Assembly (NCBI GenBank): GCA_032881465.1
Contig: CP126168.1
Location: 2,480,001-2,544,000 of the forward strand
Reading direction: 5' to 3'
DNA: 64,000 nt
Origin: Parvibaculaceae bacterium PLY_AMNH_Bact1
Lineage (GTDB): Bacteria > Pseudomonadota > Alphaproteobacteria > Parvibaculales > Parvibaculaceae
Shown here: positions 52,648 through 62,543 of the stretch, piece by piece
Layout: every line of letters begins with the position of its first letter
Position numbering within the stretch: position 1 is the stretch's first letter
The notes under the pieces: generated by a model
The model's database searches: none
What the model was told of the DNA's origin: nothing
The model's input: only the letters and a program-made list of their open reading frames with translations
Position numbers and translations under genes: made by a program

Positions 52648-54168
52648 CTATGCAGTCTGAAGACTGCGATAAAGCTCCGTCCCCTCTACTGCAAACTGGT
52701 TCGACTCTTCAACAGCCTTGGATATGCCAGCAAGGCTCTGATCGACTTCGCCAACTGCCGTAGAAACGGATTGCATGTTTGAACTTATCTCACCAGTTGT
52801 TGCAGTCTGTTCTTCCACAGCCCCAGCAGCCGTCGTCACACTGGTCTCCACCGCATCCACGGCTGACTTGATCCCAGACAAACGCCCAACAACCTCTTCA
52901 GCAATAGTCTGCATACCGCCAATCTCGCCGCTAATCTCATCCGTCGCTTTTGCAACCTGATTAGCAAGCGATTTCACCTCAGAGGCGACAACGGCAAAGC
53001 CCTTGCCTGCCTCGCCCGCCCGTGCGGATTCGATGGTGGCATTCAATGCAAGCAGATTGATTTGACCCGCAATGTCCTGGATCATCTGAACAATGTTTCC
53101 CATCGCTTCTGCAGCATCCGTGAGCTTCTGAGTCGATTCATCGGCTTTCAGGGCTTCATCAGTTACCCGCTCCACTTCGGTTTTAGACGTTACCATGCTC
53201 TGTGCGATTTCCCGCGCAGACGCTTCGAACTCTTCTGCCGCCGATGCAACAGTCTGAACCATCTGAGCTGTTTCGCCTGAGGCCGCCGCCGCCGTCGATG
53301 ACTGTTCGTTTGCGCGACCAACAGCGACCATGATTTTTTCGAGTTTTTCGTCAACCAAAGCTCCAACACGCTTGGCTTCATGTTGCGCCTGAATCTGCTC
53401 CGTGATGTCTGTCGCGTACTTCACCACCTTGAAGGGCTTACCACTCGGGTCCAAAATTGGGTTATAAGAAGCCTGAATCCAAATCTCTTTGCCGCCCTTT
53501 CCAAAGCGCTTATATTCAGCAGCCTGATATTTTCCCTGTGCCAACTGGCTCCAAAACTCTTGATATTCAGCACTCTCAGCGTAGTCCGAAGCTACAAACA
53601 TGCGATGGTGCTTGCCCTGAATTTCTTCCAGTGAATATCCGACAGCGCCAAGGAAGTTTGCGTTCGCTGTAATGATCGTGCCATCCATATGAAACTCGAT
53701 GACAGCCTGGGACTTAGAAATGGCCTCAATCTGCCCTGCATGATCCGCTTTTAGAAGGGTGTCAGCGGTGATGTCCGTCGCGTATTTCACAACCTTAGTC
53801 ACGTCGCCCTTCGCATTCAGAATCGGATTGTAAGAGGCTTGGATCCAAATTTCGCGGCCTCCCTTTGCGATCCGCTTGTATTCAGCAGCTTGAAACTCAC
53901 CATTTGCGAGCGCGTCCCAAAACTTTTGATATTCAGCTGATCGCGCATAGCTAGGGTCAACAAACATGCTGTGGTGCTTGCCCTGAATTTCTTCCAGCGA
54001 ATACCCGATAGCGCCCAGAAAATTCTCATTGGCCGTGATGATCGTACCATCTGGCTTGAATTGGATAACAGCCTGTGACTTATTGAGCGCATTCAACAGA
54101 GCAGTTTGGTCGCCACCACCAGAGACCAAAGAACTGATTTTCCCACTCAGAATGGAAACAATTGACAT
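52648..54168 (-). CDS. Soluble chemoreceptor with two PAS domains
   Basis: A 506-aa cytoplasmic MCP without membrane segments. Two PAS domains (~25-140 and ~145-265) are near-duplicates, both with [23 protein letters not shown] and [11 protein letters not shown], followed by the MCP signalling region ([20 protein letters not shown], in parts). Each PAS resembles the redox/heme-sensing PAS of Aer-like receptors, but the ligand is unknown. ATG 54168 with AAGGGTG upstream. Confidence 0.92.
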   Translation of the reverse strand: MSIVSILSGKISSLVSGGGDQTALLNALNKSQAVIQFKPDGTIITANENFLGAIGYSLEEIQGKHHSMFVDPSYARSAEYQKFWDALANGEFQAAEYKRIAKGGREIWIQASYNPILNAKGDVTKVVKYATDITADTLLKADHAGQIEAISKSQAVIEFHMDGTIITANANFLGAVGYSLEEIQGKHHRMFVASDYAESAEYQEFWSQLAQGKYQAAEYKRFGKGGKEIWIQASYNPILDPSGKPFKVVKYATDITEQIQAQHEAKRVGALVDEKLEKIMVAVGRANEQSSTAAAASGETAQMVQTVASAAEEFEASAREIAQSMVTSKTEVERVTDEALKADESTQKLTDAAEAMGNIVQMIQDIAGQINLLALNATIESARAGEAGKGFAVVASEVKSLANQVAKATDEISGEIGGMQTIAEEVVGRLSGIKSAVDAVETSVTTAAGAVEEQTATTGEISSNMQSVSTAVGEVDQSLAGISKAVEESNQFAVEGTELYRSLQTA

Positions 54169-54447
54169 TAATTCACCCTTTTTTCTCGACACCGCAAAAG
54201 CAAACGCTTCCATGGTCCCACCTGATTTAAAGACAAACTCGCAAGCGAGCATCGTCCAGTCCCCAATCACGGAAAGGGTGAGAGAAGCCCTTCTAATTCC
54301 GCCGCCAACCAACCCCATCGAACAATTTAAATCTAATGGTCTAAAAAAACCTTAATTTTGGTTGGGTGAATTTCTCTGCACTAAACAGCGGAATACAGAG
54401 ATTTGCATTCGTCAAAATCTAGAAGAAACGTCTTGATGAGTATGTGC

Positions 54448-55101
54448 TCAGTCCTGCTGACCATACCCTTTGAACTTCTCAAGTACGTACTGCATCTCAT
54501 CATCACTCAGCAAAGGTACAGAGCCAAGCAAAGGTACAGAGCCAAGCAAACGGGCGCGTCCATATTGTTCTGCAAGCGTTTCCACCTCAACAGCCAGATC
54601 GTAGGCTTTGACAAGATCCACCCCGCAGGCAATCACCCCATGATGGGCAAGCAGACAGGCAGTACGGTCAGCCAGTGCCTTAACTGCTAAGGCCGCCAAC
54701 TCTTCCGTACCGAAGGTCGCATAGGGCGCGCACCGAATGTCCGCGCCACCCGCCGCCGCAACCATATAATGGAAAGCGGGGATGCCCTCTTCCATGCACG
54801 CCAAGGCCGTCGCAGCATTTGAATGAGTGTGAACTATGGCCTGCACATCTTCCCGGGCTGCATAGATGGCTGCATGGAAATGCCACTCAGAGGACGGTTT
54901 GCGAGAACCGGGCAAAACAGACCCGTCCAGCCCCATAGACACAATGTCCGACGGGACAAGTTCTTCATAGGCCATGCCCGTAGGGGTAATCAGGACCCGC
55001 TCGCCATCGCGGACAGACACATTGCCCGACCGACCTGCAGACAGGCCAGATGTCGACATTGTCAAAGCGGCGTCAATGACCGATTGCGCAAGTGCGCTCA
55101 T
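54448..55101 (-). CDS. Class II aldolase (MTA-salvage aldolase, Ald2/MtnB-like)
   Basis: A 217-aa zinc aldolase/adducin-family enzyme. Zinc-site histidines are in VHTHSNAA and LLAHHGV, with the GRSGNVSVRDGERVLITPTGM loop in parts. It is the last gene of the mtnP-apt-mtnA operon and overlaps mtnA by 4 bases. Its substrate is therefore likely 5-methylthioribulose-1-phosphate, either dehydrated (MtnB) or cleaved to DHAP and methylthioacetaldehyde (Ald2). Near the C-terminus an 18-bp tandem repeat duplicates LLGSVP. Confidence 0.85.
   Translation of the reverse strand: MSALAQSVIDAALTMSTSGLSAGRSGNVSVRDGERVLITPTGMAYEELVPSDIVSMGLDGSVLPGSRKPSSEWHFHAAIYAAREDVQAIVHTHSNAATALACMEEGIPAFHYMVAAAGGADIRCAPYATFGTEELAALAVKALADRTACLLAHHGVIACGVDLVKAYDLAVEVETLAEQYGRARLLGSVPLLGSVPLLSDDEMQYVLEKFKGYGQQD
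54511..54546. repeat. 18-bp tandem duplication in the aldolase C-terminus
   Basis: CAAAGGTACAGAGCCAAG occurs at 54511-54528 and again at 54529-54546, with a partial third copy CAAA after it. It is in frame and duplicates six residues before the last helix. Confidence 0.95.
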
Positions 55102-56189
55102 GATCTCTTCTCCGGAAAGAGCGAGAGCAATCCCTCACGCGAAGCCGCACAAATCCCCCTATCCGTCACTAGGGATGTCACCAAGCGCGCGGGCGTTACA
55201 TCAAAGGCCGGATTAGCCACCTCACTCCCGACCGCGCTCACCTGGACTTCCTGAACCTGCCCCTCTGCGGTCAGCCCCGAGACATGGCTAACCTCTCGAG
55301 CGCTGCGTTCTTCAATAGGAATGTCGGCACCCCGCTCCAGCGCCCAATCAATGGTCGTGTAAGGTAGCGCCACATAGAAGGGCACATCATTGTCAAACGC
55401 GGCAAGCGCCTTTAAATAAGTCCCAATCTTATTGCAGACATCGCCATTCGCCGCAGTGCGATCAGTCCCGACAATGCACAGGTCAATTTGGGCCTTCTGC
55501 ATCAGATGCCCACCCGCATTGTCGACAATCACCGTATGCGGAATGCCTTCCTGCCCCAACTCATAGGCAGTGAGTGCAGCACCCTGGTTACGCGGACGGG
55601 TTTCATCGACCCAAACATGGAGGGGCACTCCCTCCTCCCGCGCCATGTAAAGCGGCGCCGTCGCCGTTCCCCAATCAATGGTCGCGAGCCATCCTGCATT
55701 GCAGTGGGTCAGAACATTGACAGGTTTACCGCCATTTACCTCTGCAATGCCCCTGATCAAAGATGCGCCATGCTCGCCAATCCGTCGGCTCACCTCTACA
55801 TCGGCTTCAACGATCTCCGTAGCCTTTGCGTAGGCAGCTTCGGCACGCAAATGCGGTACATGGTGGCGCACAGCATCAGACATTTCGTCCAATGCCCATT
55901 TTAGGTTGATCGCCGTCGGCCGCGTAGCGTGCAATCGGGCATTGGCTTCCTTTAATCCTGCATCCGACGGATCATCCCTCAGCGCGAGTGCCAGGCCAAA
56001 GGCCGCCGTCGCCCCAATGAGCGGCGCACCGCGCACAGCCATGTCTTTTATGGCCCGTGCCGCATCATTTAAATCCCGCAAGATGGAAACTTCAAACACA
56101 TGCGGCAATTTTTGTTGGTTGATGATGGAGACGGTCCATCCATCTTCATTCAACCAGATGGTGCGCATATGTTTGCCGTCTATGCGCAT
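55098..56189 (-). CDS. mtnA: S-methyl-5-thioribose-1-phosphate isomerase
   Basis: A 363-aa isomerase turning methylthioribose-1-phosphate into methylthioribulose-1-phosphate. Characteristic parts are RGAPLIGATAAFGLALAL, the catalytic Cys in NVLTHCNAGWLAT, VDETRPRNQGA, and the Asp in GTDRTAANGDVCNKIGTY. Five bases separate it from apt upstream; it overlaps the aldolase downstream. Confidence 0.94.
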   Translation of the reverse strand: MRIDGKHMRTIWLNEDGWTVSIINQQKLPHVFEVSILRDLNDAARAIKDMAVRGAPLIGATAAFGLALALRDDPSDAGLKEANARLHATRPTAINLKWALDEMSDAVRHHVPHLRAEAAYAKATEIVEADVEVSRRIGEHGASLIRGIAEVNGGKPVNVLTHCNAGWLATIDWGTATAPLYMAREEGVPLHVWVDETRPRNQGAALTAYELGQEGIPHTVIVDNAGGHLMQKAQIDLCIVGTDRTAANGDVCNKIGTYLKALAAFDNDVPFYVALPYTTIDWALERGADIPIEERSAREVSHVSGLTAEGQVQEVQVSAVGSEVANPAFDVTPARLVTSLVTDRGICAASREGLLSLFPEKRS

Positions 56190-56194
56190 GATGC

Positions 56195-56725
56195 CTAGTC
56201 CCCTTCGAACGTACAGAGCGACAGCACTTCTATGTCATACCCTTCAAGGCGGTCACGACCACCAAGAGCAGGGAGTTCGATCACAAAGCTCGCACCCAGC
56301 ACATTCGCGCCTGCGCGACCTATCAGTTTCACAGCCGCTTCAGCAGTACCACCCGTGGCGATCAGATCATCCACCAGCAGAACATTTGCCCCCTTGGCAA
56401 CTGCGTCCGTGTGGATCTCTACAATGTCGGTGCCATATTCAAGCTCATATTCCTGGCCCATCGTTTCCGCTGGCAGCTTTCCCTTCTTGCGGACCGGGAT
56501 GAAGCCCTTGCCCAACTGGTGCGCAACAGCACCTCCAAGAATGAATCCGCGTGCTTCGATGCCAGCAACCATATCAATATCCGCGCCCACATGAAGTTGA
56601 ACCAGTGCATCAACGGATTGCCGAAAGCCCTGCGCGTCAGACAGCAAGGTGGTTACGTCCCGAAACTGGATACCAGGTTTTGGATAATCAGGAATGGTCC
56701 GAATATAGTCTTCGATCTTTTTCAA
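56195..56725 (-). CDS. apt: Adenine phosphoribosyltransferase
   Basis: A 176-aa type I PRTase that converts adenine and PRPP to AMP. The PRPP loop is LLVDDLIATGGTAEA, with FRDVTTLL and VAGIEARGFILGGA in the N-terminal half. In this operon it recycles the adenine released by MTA phosphorylase. Confidence 0.95.
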   Translation of the reverse strand: MKKIEDYIRTIPDYPKPGIQFRDVTTLLSDAQGFRQSVDALVQLHVGADIDMVAGIEARGFILGGAVAHQLGKGFIPVRKKGKLPAETMGQEYELEYGTDIVEIHTDAVAKGANVLLVDDLIATGGTAEAAVKLIGRAGANVLGASFVIELPALGGRDRLEGYDIEVLSLCTFEGD

Positions 56726-56736
56726 CGTAATTTTCC

Positions 56737-57609
56737 TTAAAGAACTCGGCCCGCGACTGCGTCCAGTTTACCAAGAAGTGCAGGGTCGCGCGCATCCGGC
56801 CCGGTGATAATGGCCATCTCAAGCGCCTGGTCATGTCCCTGCGGACAGGGGTCCCGGTCTTTTCCGGCAACAGAGCTGATCAACCGCCGCAGCATGTCCC
56901 GCGAACGCTCAGCATTGTCCGTCAAAATCTGAATGACCTGCGCCACATCCACGTCATCCTCATGCGGATGCCAGCAGTCATAATCCGTCACCATCGCGAC
57001 AGTGGCGTAACAAATCTCAGCCTCCCGGGCCAGCTTTGCCTCAGGCATATTGGTCATGCCAATCACCGAACAGCCCCAGGAGCGATAAAGCTCCGACTCA
57101 GCCCGGGATGAGAATTGCGGCCCCTCCATGGCAAGATAAGTCCCGCCACGCGTGTGAGGGATCTCCTCGGCTGCACACGCTGCTTCCAGAAGGTCTCCCA
57201 GACGCGCATTCACCGGATCGGCCATGGAAACGTGAGCCACACACCCCTCCCCGAAAAAGCTCTTCTCTCGCGCAAATGTCCGATCGATAAACTGATCCAC
57301 AATCACAAAATGACCAGGCGGCAGTTCTTCTTTGAGCGACCCAACAGCAGACACAGAGACAATGTCCGTGACACCGGCGCGTTTTAGCACGTCAATGTTG
57401 GCGCGGTAGTTGATGGAACTCGGACTGTGAACGTGGCCGCGACCATGACGCGGCAGGAAAACAAGCTGCACACTGTCCAGCTCCCCGAAATGCAATTCGT
57501 CAGAGGGCTCACCCCAGGGGCTCTCTACCCGCTCCCAGCGCTCATTTTCAAGGCCTGGAAAGTCATAGACCCCACTGCCACCCAACACACCCAAAACTGT
57601 TTTTGTCAT
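56737..57609 (-). CDS. mtnP: S-methyl-5'-thioadenosine phosphorylase
   Basis: A 290-aa enzyme releasing adenine and methylthioribose-1-phosphate from MTA. GGSGVYDFPG and RHGRGHVHSPSSINYRANI (phosphate site) are seen, as are YLAMEGPQFSSRAES and the MTA-specific TDYDCWHP instead of the PNP asparagine. Start ATG 57609 with GGAGG five bases upstream is preferred to the GTG at 57624. First gene of the MTA operon. Confidence 0.95.
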   Translation of the reverse strand: MTKTVLGVLGGSGVYDFPGLENERWERVESPWGEPSDELHFGELDSVQLVFLPRHGRGHVHSPSSINYRANIDVLKRAGVTDIVSVSAVGSLKEELPPGHFVIVDQFIDRTFAREKSFFGEGCVAHVSMADPVNARLGDLLEAACAAEEIPHTRGGTYLAMEGPQFSSRAESELYRSWGCSVIGMTNMPEAKLAREAEICYATVAMVTDYDCWHPHEDDVDVAQVIQILTDNAERSRDMLRRLISSVAGKDRDPCPQGHDQALEMAIITGPDARDPALLGKLDAVAGRVL

Positions 57610-57640
57610 TTTGCCTCCGACCACGTTGGGTCACCCTAAC

Positions 57641-57667
57641 AAAAAGGGCCCCCGAAACGGGAGCCCT
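57641..57667 (-). terminator. Rho-independent terminator after petABC
   Basis: On the minus strand AGGGCTCCCG and CGGGGGCCCT pair around TTT with one unpaired base, followed by TTTTTGTT. It sits 25 bases past the cytochrome c1 stop codon and ahead of mtnP. Confidence 0.85.
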
Positions 57668-57691
57668 AATCAACGTCCAAATGTGCACGGC

Positions 57692-58531
57692 TTAGTGAGC
57701 GTCAGCCCAAACCTTGCGCATTGTGAAATACATGAGACCTGCAAAGATCGTCAGGAAGATCATGACCTGGAAGCCCAAGCGATGACGCGCTTCACGGGTT
57801 GGCTCAGATGCCCATGTCAGGAACGTTGTCACGTCCTTGGCATACTGATCCACCGTCATTGGCGCACCATCCTCATAGTCAACAATCTCATCCGACAGCG
57901 GGTTTGCCATAGCCAGCAGATGGCCCGGGAAGTAGGCATTATAGTTCATGCCTGCAGGAACATCGAACCCTTCGGGTGCGTCTTCATAGCCCGTCAGCAG
58001 CGAGTAAACATAATCCTCTGCACCGCCGCGAGCCTTCACGACAAGCGACAGGTCAACAGGGTACGCACCACCATTTGAGGCGCGTGCTGCATTCTCGTTG
58101 TCAAACGGGGCCGGGAAAGGGTCTTTCGGCATACGAGCACGCTCGAACATGTCACCGTAGTCATCGGGTCCATCTTCAACTGTGTAATCCGCTGCAATGA
58201 CCTTGACCTCATCTTCGGTGAACTCCGGACCGCCAGGCTGTGACAGGTTCCGGAACTTCATGAGGTCCATTGCGTGGCAAGCCGCGCAGACTTCTGAATA
58301 GACCTTATAGCCACGGCGGAGCGCAGACCGGTCGAATGTGCCGAAAGGCGCATCGAAGGACCAGTCACGTTCCTTCAGCTCAACAGCAGGACCGGCAGCC
58401 TTAGCACCGCCCATTGTCAGGAACATCGCCCCAAGCACAACAATCGCAACAGCCCCCAAGAAGGGAACAACGCTACATGCGCGGGTGAAGATGCAAGGAC
58501 GGCTCTCAGTTTCGTTCAAATGTGTGGTCAT
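57692..58531 (-). CDS. petC: Ubiquinol-cytochrome c reductase, cytochrome c1
   Basis: A 279-aa c-type cytochrome of complex III. A hydrophobic leader (~residues 24-45) is followed by the heme c motif CAACH and the Met ligand region in PAGMNYNAYFPG. A C-terminal membrane anchor precedes the end (MIFLTIFAGLMYFTMRKVW). Last gene of petABC, 11 bases after petB. Confidence 0.96.
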   Translation of the reverse strand: MTTHLNETESRPCIFTRACSVVPFLGAVAIVVLGAMFLTMGGAKAAGPAVELKERDWSFDAPFGTFDRSALRRGYKVYSEVCAACHAMDLMKFRNLSQPGGPEFTEDEVKVIAADYTVEDGPDDYGDMFERARMPKDPFPAPFDNENAARASNGGAYPVDLSLVVKARGGAEDYVYSLLTGYEDAPEGFDVPAGMNYNAYFPGHLLAMANPLSDEIVDYEDGAPMTVDQYAKDVTTFLTWASEPTREARHRLGFQVMIFLTIFAGLMYFTMRKVWADAH

Positions 58532-58542
58532 TTTTCCGCCCC

Positions 58543-59829
58543 TTATCCGCGTGTCTCTGGAGACGCGGTCGCTTCAGACGAACCGCCCCCGCCACTCAGC
58601 ACTGATTGCGCAATGCTCTCCGGCAAAGGTTTGGTCTTCTCGACAAGGCCCAGAACCGGCAGGATGATGAGGAAATGAGCGAAGTAATATGCCGTCAGGA
58701 TTTGAGCAGCAATCACATAACCGCCTTCAGCCGGCTGCCCACCCAGATACCCAAGGCCAAGACAACAGGCCACGAAGATCCAGAAGAACTGGCGGAACAG
58801 AGGACGGAAGCGCGCAGAGCGTACTTTCGACGTATCCAGCCAAGGCAGCACGAACAAGATCCCAATCGATGCAAACATGGCAATCACGCCACCAAGCTTG
58901 GAGTCGATTGGACCAATGTCGAATGTAATGGCCCGCAGGATTGCGTAGAACGGCAGCAGATACCATTCCGGCACAATGTGTGGCGGTGTCACCAGCGGGT
59001 TCGCTTCAATGTAGTTGTCTGCGTGGCCGAGCGCGTTCGGATTGAAGAACACGAAGTAGCCAAAAAGCAACAGGAAGATCGACAGACCGAATACGTCTTT
59101 GATCGTTGCGTAAGGTGTGAACCGGACCGTGTCCTGCTCATCCTTTACGTCAATCCCAGCTGGGTTGTTCTGACCCGTCACGTGCAGCGCCCAAACATGG
59201 AGTGCCACAACCCCTGCAATCAGGAAGGGGATAAGGTAGTGAAGGGAAAAGAAACGGTTAAGTGTTGGGTTATCAACGGAGAACCCACCCCAGAGCCATT
59301 CCCGCAGTGGATCGCCAATCAATGGGATCGCACCAAACAGGTTAGTGATAACCGTTGCACCCCAGAAGCTCATTTGCCCCCAAGGAAGCACATAGCCCAT
59401 AAAGCCAGCAGCCATCATAAGGAGGTAGATCAGCACACCCAGGATCCAAAGCACCTCACGCGGTGCCTTATAGGAGCCGTAATAGAGGCTCCGGAACATA
59501 TGGATGTAAACGGCTAGGAAGAACATCGAAGCGCCGTTCGCATGTACATAGCGAATGAGCCAGCCATAGTTTACGTCGCGCATAATGTGCTCAACGCTAT
59601 CAAATGCCATGCTCACATGTGGCGTGTAGTGCATTGCGAGCACGATGCCTGTCACGATCTGGATAACAAGACAGAAGGTCAGGATTGCCCCGAACGTCCA
59701 CCAATAGTTCAGATTGCGGGGTGTTGGATAGACGATAAAGGAGTCATACCCCAGACGCATGATCGGAAGACGATCATCCATCCACTTGGTAAAGCCATTT
59801 GAGGGCTCGTAGGTGCTTTCACCGCTCAT
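58543..59829 (-). CDS. petB: Ubiquinol-cytochrome c reductase, cytochrome b
   Basis: A 428-aa membrane subunit with eight helices. The heme-ligand histidines sit in [30 protein letters not shown] (in parts), [12 protein letters not shown] and [11 protein letters not shown]. The Qo-site PEWY is in [11 protein letters not shown]. Length is typical of bacterial bc1 complexes. Confidence 0.97.
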   Translation of the reverse strand: MSGESTYEPSNGFTKWMDDRLPIMRLGYDSFIVYPTPRNLNYWWTFGAILTFCLVIQIVTGIVLAMHYTPHVSMAFDSVEHIMRDVNYGWLIRYVHANGASMFFLAVYIHMFRSLYYGSYKAPREVLWILGVLIYLLMMAAGFMGYVLPWGQMSFWGATVITNLFGAIPLIGDPLREWLWGGFSVDNPTLNRFFSLHYLIPFLIAGVVALHVWALHVTGQNNPAGIDVKDEQDTVRFTPYATIKDVFGLSIFLLLFGYFVFFNPNALGHADNYIEANPLVTPPHIVPEWYLLPFYAILRAITFDIGPIDSKLGGVIAMFASIGILFVLPWLDTSKVRSARFRPLFRQFFWIFVACCLGLGYLGGQPAEGGYVIAAQILTAYYFAHFLIILPVLGLVEKTKPLPESIAQSVLSGGGGSSEATASPETRG

Positions 59830-59840
59830 GATCTATTCCC

Positions 59841-60374
59841 TCAACCAATCTTGATTTTGTCGTCGGACAGGAAGTCATATTCAGGCACTTCCAAGTTGAG
59901 TGGCGCTGGGCCGCGACGGATACGGCCAGCCGTATCATAGTGCGAACCGTGGCATGGACAGAACCACCCATCATAATCGCCCTTCTCATCGGCAACCTTC
60001 TGCCCCTTCGGCACACAGCCAAGGTGCGTACAAATGCCAACCATCACCAGCCATTCCGGCTTGATGACACGTTCTGCATCTGTTTGAGGGTCTCTGAGAT
60101 CAGCGAGGTTGACCGCATCGGCCTCCGCAATCTCTTTTTCGGTCCGGCGGCGGATGAAGACAGGCTTCCCGCGCCATTTAACCGTGATCGACTGGCCCAC
60201 TTCCACATTGGAAATGTCCACTTCGATGGAAGCGAGCGCCAAGGCGGACGCATCCGGGTTCATTTGATCGATGAGTGGCCAGGCAATGCCCGCAACGCCT
60301 ACAGCTGCAAAAGCGCCTGTGGCTACATAGAGGAAATCGCGCCGTGTCGGCTCATCCGTGTCGGTGGTTGCCAC
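59841..60374 (-). CDS. petA: Ubiquinol-cytochrome c reductase, Rieske iron-sulfur subunit
   Basis: A 177-aa protein with a Tat-like membrane anchor ([19 protein letters not shown]). The 2Fe-2S cluster ligands are in CTHLGC and [12 protein letters not shown] start with AAGGAG nine bases upstream. First gene of the bc1 operon. Confidence 0.96.
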   Translation of the reverse strand: MATTDTDEPTRRDFLYVATGAFAAVGVAGIAWPLIDQMNPDASALALASIEVDISNVEVGQSITVKWRGKPVFIRRRTEKEIAEADAVNLADLRDPQTDAERVIKPEWLVMVGICTHLGCVPKGQKVADEKGDYDGWFCPCHGSHYDTAGRIRRGPAPLNLEVPEYDFLSDDKIKIG

Positions 60375-60618
60375 GGTTGAGGTCTCCTTTATTTAAAGTG
60401 CAGCGCCAGCCCATTTGACCATCGTCAGGTGGCCAGGACGGACGCCCAAAACCGGAATTTGCGGGGCTTTGTCCCCTCGTCCCCGCATTGCCGCGTTTGT
60501 GGCATTCCATACATAAATTGTCCAGTCCTTGGGACTTTGAAGTGGCAGGATGACGCATGCGGCGATCTGTGCGAGATCACGTCAGGAATGCCATACCTGT
60601 TTGAGGATACCGTAAACG

Positions 60619-61077
60619 ATGCGAATTGCCCTATTTGAGCCCGATATACCGCAGAATACTGGGAATATTCTACGTTTAGGGGCCTGCCTGGGTGTACCTG
60701 TGGATATTATTGAGCCCTGCGGCTTCCCACTCTCAGACAGAGGCCTGAAGCGCGCCGGACTGGACTATCTGACCATCGCGGCCATGCATCGCTTCGATTC
60801 GTGGGACGCTTACCTGGAGAATCTGAGCCCAGAAGCCCGTCTAATCCTCATGACCACGGCGTCTGCAGAGCCCTACCAGGACTTTGAGTACAAAGAGGGC
60901 GATGTTGTGCTCATGGGCCGCGAGAGCGCTGGCGTGCCCCCCCATGTCCACGACCGAGCAGATGCCCGTCTCTATATCCCCATGGCTGAGGGAGCCAGAT
61001 CGCTCAATGTCTCTTCCGCCTGCGCCATGGTCGCAGGCGAGGCGCTCCGACAGCTCGGTGCATTCCCCACCGTCTAG
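60619..61077 (+). CDS. trmL: tRNA (cytidine(34)-2'-O)-methyltransferase
   Basis: A 152-aa SPOUT-class methyltransferase modifying the wobble ribose of tRNA-Leu. It has the trefoil-knot motifs FEPDIPQNTGNILRLGACLG at the start, VLMGRESAGVP and IPMAEGARSLNVSSACAMV at the end. It is divergent from petABC across ~240 bases without other features. Confidence 0.93.
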   Translation: MRIALFEPDIPQNTGNILRLGACLGVPVDIIEPCGFPLSDRGLKRAGLDYLTIAAMHRFDSWDAYLENLSPEARLILMTTASAEPYQDFEYKEGDVVLMGRESAGVPPHVHDRADARLYIPMAEGARSLNVSSACAMVAGEALRQLGAFPTV

Positions 61078-61089
61078 ATAGGCACACCT

Positions 61090-62415
61090 TCAAACCGCCT
61101 TGGAATGGCGCCCTGCGCCGTTCGAAAGATAGGTGTCAAAGGCAGCCGCAGCCACACGAACGAGCGGACGCCCTTCTTCTGTGACCACAAGACGATCCCC
61201 TTGCAGCTCAACCAGACCATCATCCATGAGCGGTTCCAGACACTTCAGTTCTCGTTTGTAGTGATCGCGTCCACCAGCAAGGTCTGCGTGCAGTGTGCAC
61301 ATCAGATCATTGATAATGTCGCGGCGCTCCCGGTCATCTTCGCTCAAGGCCCGCCCTTTCACGATGGGCAGGTGCCCCGCCTGTACAGCGTCTTTGTAGG
61401 AAGCGAGCGACGGTTGGTTCTGCACATAGCCTTGCGGCAAGGACCCAATAGAAGACGCGCCGAGCCCAATCAGGGTTTCTGCATCATCGCTTGTATAGCC
61501 CTGGAAGTTCCGCTGCACGCCCTCGCCCGCCAACGGGTCACCAGGCAGCGCAAAATGATCAAATCCAACAGCAACGTAGCCAAGCTCAATCAAACGTGCG
61601 CGAGCGGCTTCAAACTGCGCGAAGCGGGCTTCCGCATCAGGGAGTGCCGCCTCATCAATCATTTTCTGATGGCTCTTCATCCACGGCACATGGGCATAGC
61701 CAAAAAGCGCTACCCGTTGCGGATCGAGGGACACCGCCAGATCCACTTGATCAATCACGCTCTCCACCGTCTGATGCGGGAGCCCATACATAAGATCCAT
61801 ATTGATGGCCGTGATCCCGGCGCCCTGAAGCCAACCCACCACCTGGGCGGTCATGTCATAGGGCTGGATGCGATTGATGGCTTCTTGAACCCGTTCGTCA
61901 AAATCCTGCACGCCAATGCTGACCCGGCTGACCCCAGCTTTCGCCAGCGCCTGCACATAGTCTTCAGTCGCCGTGCGCGGATCGAGTTCCACCGCCAGCT
62001 CCACATCATCGCAGAGATCAAAATGAGTATGCAGGGCGTCAACCATACGCGCCCAGTCCTCTGGCGTCAGCATGGTGGGGCTGCCCCCACCCCAATGAAT
62101 ATGAGCAACGGGAAAGCGTGCGGGGAGCGCCTCGGCGAGAAGCGCGATTTCTTTCAGGACATGATCTACATAAGAGGCGACCGGGTCATAACGCGCCACA
62201 ATCTTGGTATTGCACCCGCAGAACCAGCACATCGCGGCACAAAAAGGCACATGAATGTAGAGCGACAGCGGTTTTGACCGGTCGAGGTCCGTCAACCACG
62301 CGCGATAAACATCCTCTCCAACGCTGTCTGAGAAATGAGGGGCTGTGGGATAGCTCGTGTAGCGCGGCACCGGCCGGTCATACTTAAGAGCAAGAGAAAG
62401 CGAAGAACGAGTCAT
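61090..62415 (-). CDS. hemN: Oxygen-independent coproporphyrinogen III oxidase
   Basis: A 441-aa radical-SAM enzyme. Cluster cysteines C59, C63 and C66 lie in CAAMCWFCGCN, with the HIHWGGGSPTML loop and GYTSDDAETLIGLGASSIG further on. It makes protoporphyrinogen IX without oxygen. Divergent from hemF, its oxygen-dependent counterpart, with a probable FNR-type box between them. Confidence 0.95.
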   Translation of the reverse strand: MTRSSLSLALKYDRPVPRYTSYPTAPHFSDSVGEDVYRAWLTDLDRSKPLSLYIHVPFCAAMCWFCGCNTKIVARYDPVASYVDHVLKEIALLAEALPARFPVAHIHWGGGSPTMLTPEDWARMVDALHTHFDLCDDVELAVELDPRTATEDYVQALAKAGVSRVSIGVQDFDERVQEAINRIQPYDMTAQVVGWLQGAGITAINMDLMYGLPHQTVESVIDQVDLAVSLDPQRVALFGYAHVPWMKSHQKMIDEAALPDAEARFAQFEAARARLIELGYVAVGFDHFALPGDPLAGEGVQRNFQGYTSDDAETLIGLGASSIGSLPQGYVQNQPSLASYKDAVQAGHLPIVKGRALSEDDRERRDIINDLMCTLHADLAGGRDHYKRELKCLEPLMDDGLVELQGDRLVVTEEGRPLVRVAAAAFDTYLSNGAGRHSKAV

Positions 62416-62485
62416 GAGATACTTCAGTTTTGGGCCACACCGACATATTGTGCGCCAACCTAAACATCACACGCCCGTCCGTGCC

Positions 62486-62499
62486 TTGACCCAAATCAT
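62486..62499. promoter_or_regulatory. Probable FNR/FixK-type box between hemN and hemF
   Basis: TTGAC-CCAA-ATCAT matches 8 of the 10 fixed bases of the FNR/anaerobox consensus TTGAT-N4-ATCAA. Its place in the hemN-hemF divergent promoter makes oxygen control of hemN plausible. Confidence 0.55.
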
Positions 62500-62543
62500 G
62501 GGGCCAAATAATGAAAACGGCGCGCCATAACAACAGAGTGAAC

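Noticed and set aside
58606-59517. 303-codon open frame antisense to petB
   Set aside because: Shadow of the cytochrome b gene; charged, His/Arg-rich nonsense composition.
61105-62277. 390-codon open frame antisense to hemN
   Set aside because: Fully inside hemN, no recognisable motif, no ribosome binding site.
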